Source of the DNA: Parvularcula lutaonensis
GTDB taxonomy: Bacteria; Pseudomonadota; Alphaproteobacteria; Caulobacterales; Parvularculaceae
DNA: 64,000 bases
NCBI RefSeq assembly: GCF_014651915.1
Contig: NZ_BMXU01000002.1
Span: forward strand, 62,001-126,000
Direction of reading: 5' to 3'
Below the pieces are notes generated by a model. That model saw nothing but the letters and a program-made list of their open reading frames with translations. It was not told the DNA's origin and did not search any database. This document shows positions 31,174 through 38,867 of this stretch, one piece after another; position 1 is the stretch's first letter; every line of letters starts with the position of its first letter. The position numbers and the translations under genes were made by a program.

Positions 31174-32929
31174 ACTCGGCATTATCGGCAACGGCTCCAT
31201 CGCTGGCCTGATCGACGATCAGGGTGCGTATCAATGGATGTGCCTGCCACGCTTCGACGGCCAGCCGGTCTTCAACGAACTCCTCGGCGGACTTGGCGAG
31301 TTCCGGTGCGAGCTGGTTGGCCTCAAGTCCAGCCACCAAGAGTACATTCGCAACACGGCGGTCCTGAAGACGACACTGACCACGCATGATGACTGCGAGG
31401 TCGACATCATCGACTTCTGCCCGCGCTTCACGGCCAAGGGGCGGACATTCCGACCCATGAGCTTCGTGCGCAGGATCATTCCCCGCTGCGGCAATGCGCG
31501 GATCGTTCTCAAGATCACGCCGAGTGAAGGCTGGACCAACAAGCCGATGAGCACCGAGCGCGGCACGAGCCATATCCGTTTCCGCTCGGAGGAGAATAGC
31601 TTCCGCATGACCACGGACGCGCCGATCTCCTACGTCATGACGCAGACCGCCTTCACCCTCGACCGCCCGATCAACATCATCTGTACGCCTGACGAAAGCC
31701 TATCGGATGCGCCGGAGCAGCTTGCGCGGGACTGGGAAGAGCGGACCGTCGACTACTGGCAGGAATGGTCGCGTCGGCTCGCCGTTCCCTTCGATTACCA
31801 GGACGCCGTGATCCGCGCGGCGATCACGCTAAAGCTCTGCGTTTTCGAGGAAACCGGCGGGATCGTCGCGGCACTGACGACGTCGATCCCCGAGCACGAA
31901 GGCTCGCAGAGGAACTGGGACTACCGGTTTTGCTGGATCAGGGATGCCTATTTCACCGTCACGGCGCTCAACCGCCTGTCGTCTGTCTCGACCCTCGAAT
32001 ACTACTTGCGTTATTTGAGAAACGTTGCTGCGCACACGGATGGTGGCCACATCCAGCCGGTCTATGGCGTAGGGCTCGAAGCCCAGCTTGTCGAGGACAT
32101 CATCGAAGAACTCCCCGGCTACAGGGGACACAAACCGGTCCGCCGGGGCAACCAGGCCTCCGAGCATGTCCAGCATGACGTCTACGGACAGGTCATCCTC
32201 GGCGCGGCGCAGGCGTTCTTTGACCACCGCCTCCGCGCTCCGGCGGGCGAGCAGGACTTCCGCGACCTGGAAAAGATCGGGGAACGCGCCTTCGAGATGC
32301 ATGACAAGCCCGATGCAGGGATATGGGAATACCGAACAATAGCCAGCGTGCACACCTCGAGTGCACTCATGTGCTGGGCTGCCTGTGACCGGCTTTCCAA
32401 GATCGCTGACCACCTCGGTCATGCGGAACGCGGCGAGCACTGGGCCAAGCGCGCAAGGATCATCCGTGAAAAGATCGAGAAAGAGGCTTGGAGCGAGAAG
32501 AAGCAAGCCTATGCCGGCGCCTTCGGCGGCGATGACCTCGACGCTTCGGTCCTTCTCATGATCGAAGTCGGATTCGTCGATGGCAGCGACGAGCGCTTCC
32601 GCAAGACGGTTGACGCCATCGACCGGGAGCTGCGCGTCGGCAACGCCGTCTACCGCTATCGGCATGCGGATGATTTCGGCAAACCGGAGACAGCCTTCAC
32701 CGCCTGCACGTTCTGGCACATCGATGCACTGGCCATGACCGGCCGCCGTGAAGAAGCGAAAGAGCTGTTCGAATTCGTTCTAGCCAACCGGACCAAGCTC
32801 GGCCTCCTGTCTGAAGACATGGTGCCGGAGACGGGCGAACTCTGGGGCAACTTTCCCCAAACCTACTCGATGGTCGGCATCATCAATTCTGCGACAAGGC
32901 TGTCACGAAGCTGGGCTTCGGTCTGTTGA
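31160..32929 (+). CDS. Glycoside hydrolase family 15 (glucoamylase/trehalase-like)
   Basis: A 589-residue GH15 protein. Conserved blocks are LGIIGNGSIAGLIDDQGAYQWMCLPRFD at the N-terminus, the catalytic-site region NWDYRFCWIRDAYFTV, and ETGELWGNFPQTYSMVGIINSA at the end, carrying the general acid and base glutamates. Bacterial GH15 enzymes of this type act on maltooligosaccharides or trehalose. It overlaps otsB by 14 bases, so it belongs to the trehalose operon, and could degrade or recycle trehalose or glucan. The exact substrate is unproven. Confidence 0.9.
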   Translation: MTSLELGIIGNGSIAGLIDDQGAYQWMCLPRFDGQPVFNELLGGLGEFRCELVGLKSSHQEYIRNTAVLKTTLTTHDDCEVDIIDFCPRFTAKGRTFRPMSFVRRIIPRCGNARIVLKITPSEGWTNKPMSTERGTSHIRFRSEENSFRMTTDAPISYVMTQTAFTLDRPINIICTPDESLSDAPEQLARDWEERTVDYWQEWSRRLAVPFDYQDAVIRAAITLKLCVFEETGGIVAALTTSIPEHEGSQRNWDYRFCWIRDAYFTVTALNRLSSVSTLEYYLRYLRNVAAHTDGGHIQPVYGVGLEAQLVEDIIEELPGYRGHKPVRRGNQASEHVQHDVYGQVILGAAQAFFDHRLRAPAGEQDFRDLEKIGERAFEMHDKPDAGIWEYRTIASVHTSSALMCWAACDRLSKIADHLGHAERGEHWAKRARIIREKIEKEAWSEKKQAYAGAFGGDDLDASVLLMIEVGFVDGSDERFRKTVDAIDRELRVGNAVYRYRHADDFGKPETAFTACTFWHIDALAMTGRREEAKELFEFVLANRTKLGLLSEDMVPETGELWGNFPQTYSMVGIINSATRLSRSWASVC

Positions 32930-32955
32930 TGGGACGAGCAACGTCGGAGGTTCCC

Positions 32956-33423
32956 ATGAAGCATCTTCCTATCGCGTTCGGAGCTCTCGCCCTCGCCGCC
33001 TGCGGCGGAACGCCGGTGCTGGACGACCCCTCGACCCTGCCCCCGGTCGAAGAGACGAAAGACTGGGAGGACTGGGGCAAGGAGGAGAACATTGCGCGCC
33101 GCGTGGAGGGCGTGCCGTTGAGCGGCAATGCCATCACCGCCCGGCTCGTGGGGACCGAGCTCACCGGCTGCTATCCAAGCGGCGAAAGCTTTGCCGAGCG
33201 CCTGACCGAGAACGGCGATGTGGTGGAGCCGGGAACCGGCCGTCTACTCGCCAAATACAAGGTCCAGAATGACTATCTCTGCTTCCAATACCCGAACCAG
33301 CAGCCCGCCTGTTATACAGTGACGGACAAGGGCGGCACGCTCTATTTCTACACTGCCGGAGGCTACCGCCTCGTCGCAGCGAGCACCTGTCCGATCCCTC
33401 CTGGCACCAGGGGCTTGGACTAA
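32956..33423 (+). CDS. Small lipoprotein of unknown function
   Basis: A 155-residue lipoprotein: MKHLPIAFGALALAACGG, lipobox LAAC. The mature part has DWEDWGKEENIARRVEGV and GTELTGCYPSGESFAERL, then CFQYPNQQPACYTV and YFYTAGGYRLVAAS; four cysteines remain. The family is not recognised. GGAGG five bases upstream fixes the ATG at 32956. It begins 26 bases after the GH15 gene. Confidence 0.75.
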   Translation: MKHLPIAFGALALAACGGTPVLDDPSTLPPVEETKDWEDWGKEENIARRVEGVPLSGNAITARLVGTELTGCYPSGESFAERLTENGDVVEPGTGRLLAKYKVQNDYLCFQYPNQQPACYTVTDKGGTLYFYTAGGYRLVAASTCPIPPGTRGLD

Positions 33424-33488
33424 ACTCGGAACAAATTGTCCATCCGCCCTTGGGGTGGGGGTAACGCGCGCGCGATAAGATCGGCCGC

Positions 33489-34118
33489 ATGGACCTGTCA
33501 GCGATCAATCCCGCGAATGCCCGCCAGCAGCCGGTCTTCGACACCGGACGCTTCGCTGCGGCGCCACAGGGTGCCGTCGATGGCTCCCGCACTGAGACGG
33601 CGGACGCCATCCAGCAGACCACACGGTCCGAAAGGATCGGCGACCGCCGGAACGAGCGCCAGGCTGGCGAACTGACCGACGAGGAACAGCGCGTGGTCCA
33701 GAAGCTCAAGGCGCGGGATCGCGAGGTCCGCGCCCATGAGCAGGCGCACAAGCTGGTTGGCGGGCAATATGCCGGGGCCATCAGCTACGACCTGCAACGC
33801 GGCCCGGACGGACAGGATTATGCCATTGGCGGCTCGGTCCCGATCGACGTGTCAAAAGAGGGCAGCCCCGAGGAAACCGCGGCGAAGATGCGAATTGTCA
33901 TCAGGGCGGCTCTCGCCCCTGCCGAACCCTCGGCAGCGGACCGAGCCGTTGCGGCAGCCGCGCAGGCCAAGCTGCTCGAAGCGCAGGCCGAAATCTCCCA
34001 ACAGAAGGCGGCAGAGCGCCGGGGCGAGGCCCCCGAGAGCCAGTTCGGCAGCGTCCTCGCCGCCTATGCCGCCGACCAGGACCGCAATGCCGACCCGGTT
34101 TTTGCGGTTGTTGCGTAA
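33489..34118 (+). CDS. SprA-related / putative metalloprotease-domain protein
   Basis: A 209-residue protein. A conserved core EVRAHEQAHKLVGGQYAGAISYDLQRGPDGQDYAIGGSVPIDVS matches the SprA-related family. Residues 83-87 read HEQAH, an HExxH zinc-metalloprotease motif. The N-terminal 60 residues are polar and repeat-free, and the C-terminus is an Ala/Glu-rich helix. There is no signal peptide, so location is cytosolic unless exported by another route. Substrate unknown. The gene is monocistronic and directly precedes tRNA-Ser. Confidence 0.75.
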   Translation: MDLSAINPANARQQPVFDTGRFAAAPQGAVDGSRTETADAIQQTTRSERIGDRRNERQAGELTDEEQRVVQKLKARDREVRAHEQAHKLVGGQYAGAISYDLQRGPDGQDYAIGGSVPIDVSKEGSPEETAAKMRIVIRAALAPAEPSAADRAVAAAAQAKLLEAQAEISQQKAAERRGEAPESQFGSVLAAYAADQDRNADPVFAVVA

Positions 34119-34182
34119 TTCCCGCGCTTTGGGGACATTCTCTGGCTTGAAATGCCGGGGACACTCCTGCAAACCCGCCGAC

Positions 34183-34275
34183 GGAGACGTGGCCGAGTGG
34201 TCGAAGGCGCTCCCCTGCTAAGGGAGTAGGCGGTTTGTAGCCGTCTCGAGGGTTCGAATCCCTTCGTCTCCGCCA
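34183..34275 (+). tRNA. tRNA-Ser (anticodon GCT)
   Basis: A 93-nt class II tRNA. The acceptor stem GGAGACG/CGTCTCC pairs fully, the anticodon stem CTCCC/GGGAG holds CTGCTAA with anticodon GCT, a long variable arm follows, and the T loop is GGTTCGAATCC; CCA is encoded. It marks the left edge of the sulfide block. I found no second copy of its 3' end downstream. Confidence 0.96.
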
Positions 34276-34389
34276 GATCCTTTATCCTAAGCGCTGAGGG
34301 GTCGCTTAGGCCGGTGAGCGTCACCTTTGCCGATTCCGATCGTGCTGACTTCGGGTGCTGTGAAAGGGCGTCACGCAAGGTGCGCCAGA

Positions 34390-34800
34390 TCAGGCGGTAA
34401 GCTGCGCGCTTCGTTCAAGCCGGGGGTGCAGTAGCGCCAGGTCGAAGCCTGCGTTCGCGGCAATCTCCGAAATATCGTCCACGGACAATTCCCCGCCCTT
34501 GCGAGGGTCCGGAGAGTGATGGACCGCATGCCTGACCGGCAAAACACCAGCGTCAACCGAAGCAACTCCCGCAGAGCCTTTGCGAACGTTTCGATATCGG
34601 CTTCTTCGATTGTGTTGGGCGAGACGACGGGAATGAAGCGCACCCCAATGCCAGATTCTTGAGGTCCGCGAGCTGGAGCCATGACGAGATACTGCGTGTT
34701 TGATCGATAGGGCAGCAAGCCACGGAACATCTCGTCTGATTGGACGTAGAATTGAGCTGCTCTTCTGCCAGTATCGTCAATCGTTATCCGGCGTCACGTA
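34390..34800 (-). pseudogene. Decayed DUF442 (Blh-type phosphatase/sulfurtransferase) gene
   Basis: A broken relative of the DUF442 domain that fronts the SQR gene next door. Residual matches in order are YVTPDND, then IGVRFIPVVSPNTIEEADIE, then LTLVFCRSGMRSITL with the CX5R active-site motif, then GELSVDDISEIAANAGFDLA in another frame, and HPRLERSAQLTA before a stop at 34390. At least two frameshifts, one in a G run near 34490, break the frame and the N-terminus is incomplete. The 650-bp stretch from 34276 to 34929 holds this remnant and nothing else I can support. Confidence 0.75.
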
Positions 34801-34929
34801 GCCAAAAAACGGGGCGGCCTGTCTCGGCCGATGCTTGATTACTGACTTGCCTGATCCGGATGCCGAGCAATCAGCATCAGGAAAAGCATGCCAATTGTAT
34901 CACGGCGAGGGTGAGCGTAGCCTGGTGCC

Positions 34930-36663
34930 TCAGGCGACTTTCTTTGACGATGGATCCACGCAGGCTGCTTGCGCATCATGGGCGGTTGGCCGGTGGGGTA
35001 GCACCTTCGGCCCCGCGAGCCATTCGTGACCTTTCAGCATGCCGTCGAAATAGATGGCGGGCAGCAGTTTCTCCTTGAGAAGCCAAGCTGCCCGGGTCGG
35101 CTTCTTGCCATCGATCATCCATGCCGGGAAGCTGGGAGCCACTTTGCCGCCATAGAGGAACTCCGCGAGGACGACCTTCCCCCGCTCCACAGTCAGCGGA
35201 CACGATCCGTATCCGTCATACACGGCGTTCGGCGCTCTACCGTCGAGGACCTCAAGCACATTATGAGCAACAACAGGTGCTTGTTTGCGGACAGCCGCGG
35301 CCGTCTTCGCGTTCGGTGTCGAACAGCCGTCGCCCAGACCGAAAACGTTGCCGTAGTCCTTATGCTGAAGGGTCTGATCATCGACTTTGACCCAGCCGGC
35401 TTCGTTTGTTAGAGGACTTTTCTTCATGAAGTCATGCCCCGTTTGAGGCGGACAGACGTGCAACATGTCGAAATCGCGAACCTCCTCCCGTGTCTCATCG
35501 CCATCCGCCACGCGGAAAGTCGCTTTGCGGGAGGCACCATCGACTGCAATGAGGTTCTCGTTGAACTTGAGATTGATCCCATACTGATCGACATATTTCA
35601 TGAGTGCTGGAACGTAGTCGGCAACACCGAACAGGACTCCGCCCGCGTTGTGGAAATAGACTTCCATGTCGCTCAGGACACCGCGCCGCTTCCACTCATC
35701 ACATGAAAGATACATCGCTTTCTGGGGGGCGCCAGCGCACTTGATCGGCATCGGGGGCTGGGTGAAAAGCGCCCTGCCCCCACGCATGGTTGACGCCAGT
35801 TCCCATGTGTAAGGAGCGAGATCGAACTTGTAATTCGACGTGACCCCGTTTCGCCCGAGCGTTTCCTGAAGGCCATCGATCGCGTCCCAATCGAGCTTGA
35901 GCCCCGGCGCAACGACCAGGGTCTTGTAGTGAAGACGCGTGCCATCCTCGAGGATGACTTCGCTTCGTTCTGGAGCGAAACCTGCGCAGGCCGTCCGCAC
36001 CCACTCGACGCCTTTCGGTATGACCGAAGCCATCGAGCGTTCGGTCTCCTCGCGTTTGAAGACACCGCCCCCGACCAGCGTCCATCCGGGCTGGTAGTAG
36101 TGGTGGTTGCGCGGTTCTACGATGACGATGCCGAGACCGGGGCGTCGCTTCAGAAGACTTGAGGCCGTCGCGATACCTGCCGCCCCGCCGCCGATGATCA
36201 CCACATCCCGCGCTTTGGCCGGGGCAAGCCCCTCGTCCGCGCCCTTGGCCTTCGCCTCGAGCCGCGGCCGCAGGCCTTCGAGGTCGTAACCAGCATCGGA
36301 CGCAGTTTTCAGGATTGCGTCGACCGATAGGTGACCAGCTTGGCTCAGGGCCCACAGCGTCACCGACCTTGTCCCTGTGCGGCAGAATGCGAGGACCGGC
36401 GCAGGCAGTTCGAGCATCGCCGCCTTGAAGGCCGCGACGTCGGCATCGGTGACCTTGCCGCTTTCGACCGGAATGAAACGAGCCTCGATACCGTGGCGCT
36501 TTGCGGCTTCCATGAGCTGAGCGGATGTCGGCTGGTCGTTGCCCTCGCCATCGGGGCGGTTGATGATGATCGATTTGAAGCCTTGTGAAGCGGCAACGCC
36601 GACATCGCTCGGCGTGATTTGCGGGGAGACACTGAGATCAGGGGCGACGAAACGTAAATCCAC
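34930..36663 (-). CDS. sqr: DUF442-sulfide:quinone oxidoreductase fusion (type II SQR)
   Basis: A 577-residue fusion. Residues 1-135 are a DUF442/TIGR01244 phosphatase-like domain with the CX5R loop CRTGTRS (Cys94, Arg99). Residues 152-560 are a flavoprotein of the mitochondrial SQOR type: FAD motif VIIGGGAAGIATASSL, IKCAGAPQK with Cys309, and YDGYGSCPL with Cys488, which match the two redox cysteines of human SQOR. It would oxidise sulfide, pass electrons to quinone and yield a persulfide. It is the last gene of the minus-strand sulfide block, 92 bp after the methyltransferase gene. The residues 300-500 match human SQOR closely. Confidence 0.92.
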   Translation of the reverse strand: MDLRFVAPDLSVSPQITPSDVGVAASQGFKSIIINRPDGEGNDQPTSAQLMEAAKRHGIEARFIPVESGKVTDADVAAFKAAMLELPAPVLAFCRTGTRSVTLWALSQAGHLSVDAILKTASDAGYDLEGLRPRLEAKAKGADEGLAPAKARDVVIIGGGAAGIATASSLLKRRPGLGIVIVEPRNHHYYQPGWTLVGGGVFKREETERSMASVIPKGVEWVRTACAGFAPERSEVILEDGTRLHYKTLVVAPGLKLDWDAIDGLQETLGRNGVTSNYKFDLAPYTWELASTMRGGRALFTQPPMPIKCAGAPQKAMYLSCDEWKRRGVLSDMEVYFHNAGGVLFGVADYVPALMKYVDQYGINLKFNENLIAVDGASRKATFRVADGDETREEVRDFDMLHVCPPQTGHDFMKKSPLTNEAGWVKVDDQTLQHKDYGNVFGLGDGCSTPNAKTAAAVRKQAPVVAHNVLEVLDGRAPNAVYDGYGSCPLTVERGKVVLAEFLYGGKVAPSFPAWMIDGKKPTRAAWLLKEKLLPAIYFDGMLKGHEWLAGPKVLPHRPTAHDAQAACVDPSSKKVA

Positions 36664-36755
36664 GGAAAACCTCCAGGCCTCTTTCGTTTGCCCCCTTATA
36701 CTCTTCGCTTCCTACAACTGTCAACCAATCCACTGGGACCTACCCAGCATGGCGG

Positions 36756-37592
36756 CTATGCTTTGGCCGACACGAACCAGGCTTCGCCCAGAAGACTGAT
36801 TTTGCCATTCTGGCCTTCTGGTAGGGCCTCGCAAAGCTTGTCGATCAAGGCTTCGCGCGGAACGCCTGCCTCTTCCAGTGGACGCGCAAGCGGTCCCAAT
36901 TCCACCAAAAAGCCAGCTGCCTCGCGGGCATTGTTGCCAGGAATGGCAATCATCTTGACGAGCGGCTCAATGGCGACTGACCTCCAGCCCGCGTCGGAAA
37001 GAATTCCGCGCAGACGGTCTTCCATCGCGAAGGCAAAGGGACCGGGAGCCTCAGGGTCAGGCGTCCGAAGTTCGAGACCCAGATCCTCCCTTGCAATCCT
37101 TGCTGGGAGCGATGCCCACGGATTGCGTTTAGGCTCCCGCCAGCAAACGAAATGCATGGGCGCGCCGGACAACGCTGCCCGGCGTAGCTGGGAGAAGGCT
37201 GTCACACTGTCCTCGAAGAACATCACGCCGAAACGAGACACCAGCAGGTCGTGTTTTGTGTCCGGCGCATATTCCGCAGCATCGGCCAGAACGAAGCGCG
37301 CCGGGGAACGCGCATCCTCAGCACGCCGCCGGGCCAGCGTGATCAACGGAGAAGAAACATCAAGGCCGGTCGTACCGGGCGATCTTCGGGCGAGCTTAAG
37401 TGTCAAGGAACCAGCACCGGAGCCGATATCGAGCGGACATTCGAAGGACGAGGCCCCGATGGCTTCAAGCAAGGCATCGCTGAACGGCGCAAGCATGCCG
37501 TCCAGAAGGTCGGCATTGCGGACCCATTTCTCACCGGTCTCGCCGTCCCAGCGCTGCGCCTCGGATGACAAATGGCGCTCACCAGAGGTCAT
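36756..37592 (-). CDS. SAM-dependent class I methyltransferase coupled to the cyd genes
   Basis: About 278 residues, Rossmann-type methyltransferase. The SAM motif is LDIGSGAGSLTLKLARR, followed by GLDVSSPLITLAR, and a VSRFGVMFFED region. The WREPKRNPWASLP block is seen in a group of small-molecule methyltransferases. The substrate is unknown. The ATG at 37592 overlaps the preceding small gene by ATGA; an earlier in-frame start would run into that gene. Position in a cyd and sulfide operon could suggest a quinone, thiol or sulfide substrate, but nothing in the sequence decides this. Confidence 0.75.
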   Translation of the reverse strand: MTSGERHLSSEAQRWDGETGEKWVRNADLLDGMLAPFSDALLEAIGASSFECPLDIGSGAGSLTLKLARRSPGTTGLDVSSPLITLARRRAEDARSPARFVLADAAEYAPDTKHDLLVSRFGVMFFEDSVTAFSQLRRAALSGAPMHFVCWREPKRNPWASLPARIAREDLGLELRTPDPEAPGPFAFAMEDRLRGILSDAGWRSVAIEPLVKMIAIPGNNAREAAGFLVELGPLARPLEEAGVPREALIDKLCEALPEGQNGKISLLGEAWFVSAKA

Positions 37593-37729
37593 GCTTTCCA
37601 CCATGCGATCAGCAACGGAACCCACACCAGAGAAAGCGTCAGCGTACCCTTGATACTCTGATAGGCGATCCACGCCCAGAAAGCCTTCCGGCCACCCTGT
37701 GCCGCGCGTTTGAAAACAAGCCCCTTCAC
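37589..37729 (-). CDS. Unrecognised 46-residue membrane protein in the cyd operon
   Basis: A 46-residue protein with a GTG start. A basic, amphipathic N-terminus (VKGLVFKRAAQGGRKAFWAW) precedes one hydrophobic helix, about residues 27-44, rich in Leu, Val and Trp (TLTLSLVWVPLLIAWW). The GTG overlaps the DUF2474 stop by GTGA, and its own stop overlaps the methyltransferase ATG by ATGA, so it is tightly translation-coupled on both sides. That geometry makes a real gene likely, though I recognise no family. It could be an extra small subunit or assembly factor of the bd oxidase. Confidence 0.65.
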   Translation of the reverse strand: MKGLVFKRAAQGGRKAFWAWIAYQSIKGTLTLSLVWVPLLIAWWKA

Positions 37730-37851
37730 AGGATCATCGCCCTTATTCCGTAGGCGACGACCGCGACTGTCGCGACCCCCGCCGCCCACAGGCCGACAAA
37801 CCACAGCAACTGGCGCAATAGCTGGGGGAGCGAAGACCAGAACCGGGCCAT
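37726..37851 (-). CDS. DUF2474 (CydX-like) small subunit of bd oxidase
   Basis: A 41-residue single-pass membrane protein: MARFWSSLPQLLRQLLWFVG followed by LWAAGVATVAVVAYGIRAM. DUF2474 proteins follow cydAB in many proteobacteria and are analogues of CydX/CydH, small helices that stabilise the oxidase heme site. The ATG overlaps the cydB stop by one base (TGATG) and the stop overlaps the next gene by GTGA. Confidence 0.82.
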   Translation of the reverse strand: MARFWSSLPQLLRQLLWFVGLWAAGVATVAVVAYGIRAMIL

Positions 37852-38864
37852 CAGTGGTAGCCCTCGTTCGGATCCATCTTCCCACGGAACACCCAGTAGG
37901 CGTAGCCCGTATAGGCCAGGATGATAGGGATCAGGATGCAGGCGCCGACGAACATGAAGATCTGGCTGTAGAACGGCGTCGCCGCCTCGATGATCGTGAC
38001 CTCTGTCGGGATGATGTAGGGATACATCGAAATACCCAGCCCGACGAAACAGAGCGCGAAGAGAGCGAGGGCCAGCAGGAACGGCCGATACTCGTGCCTG
38101 TGAACGTTCAGCGATCGGAACATCGCGAATGCGATGGCTGCCACCGCCAGGGGAACAGGCGCGGCGAACAGAAGGCCCGGCATCGTGAACCAGCGCTCGT
38201 AATAGGCTGTCTCGAGATAGGGGGTAAACATCGAAACGATCACGATGAAGGCCAGGGTCCCGAGGCCAAAACCCCATGCAAGGCGCCGGGCGCGCTCCTG
38301 GATGTCGCCCTCAAGCTTCATCACCAGCCAGGTTGCACCCAGAAGCCCGTAGCCGGTCACCACGGCGAGGCCGCACAGGACGGAGAACGGCGACAGCCAG
38401 TCCCACCAGCCGCCGCCATAGACGCGGCCGTCGACCTCGATACCCTGAAGAAGCGCCCCGAGAGCAACACCCTGCGAGAACGCGGCCACGGTGGAGCCGC
38501 CGATGAAGGCACGGTCCCAGTACTTCATCCAGCGCTTGGTCCGCCAACGGTATTCGAAGGCCACGCCGCGGAAGATCAGGGCAAGGAGCATCGCGATGAT
38601 CGGAGCGTAGAGCGCCGACATGATGATGCCGTAGGCCATCGGGAAGGCTGCAAAGAGCCCGCCCCCGCCCAGGACCAGCCATGTCTCGTTGCCGTCCCAG
38701 ACCGGGGCGACGGAGTTCATCAGGAGATCACGGTCACGCTTCTCCGGGAAGAAGGGATAGAGGATCCCGATGCCGAGGTCGAAGCCGTCGAGGACGACGT
38801 AGATGAAGACCGCGACGGCGAGGAGGATGGCCCAGGAATTGGCGAGCCAGATCGAGACTTCCAT
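37851..38864 (-). CDS. cydB: Cytochrome bd-type quinol oxidase subunit II
   Basis: A 337-residue membrane protein with eight or nine helices. The N-terminus AVFIYVVLDGFDLGIGILYPFF and the block NSVAPVWDGNETWLVLGGGGLFAAFP are the CydB signature. It pairs with CydA, which holds the three hemes; CydB holds none but stabilises the complex. The length is slightly shorter than in enterobacteria. It starts three bases after the cydA stop. Confidence 0.95.
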   Translation of the reverse strand: MEVSIWLANSWAILLAVAVFIYVVLDGFDLGIGILYPFFPEKRDRDLLMNSVAPVWDGNETWLVLGGGGLFAAFPMAYGIIMSALYAPIIAMLLALIFRGVAFEYRWRTKRWMKYWDRAFIGGSTVAAFSQGVALGALLQGIEVDGRVYGGGWWDWLSPFSVLCGLAVVTGYGLLGATWLVMKLEGDIQERARRLAWGFGLGTLAFIVIVSMFTPYLETAYYERWFTMPGLLFAAPVPLAVAAIAFAMFRSLNVHRHEYRPFLLALALFALCFVGLGISMYPYIIPTEVTIIEAATPFYSQIFMFVGACILIPIILAYTGYAYWVFRGKMDPNEGYH

Positions 38865-38867
38865 GAC

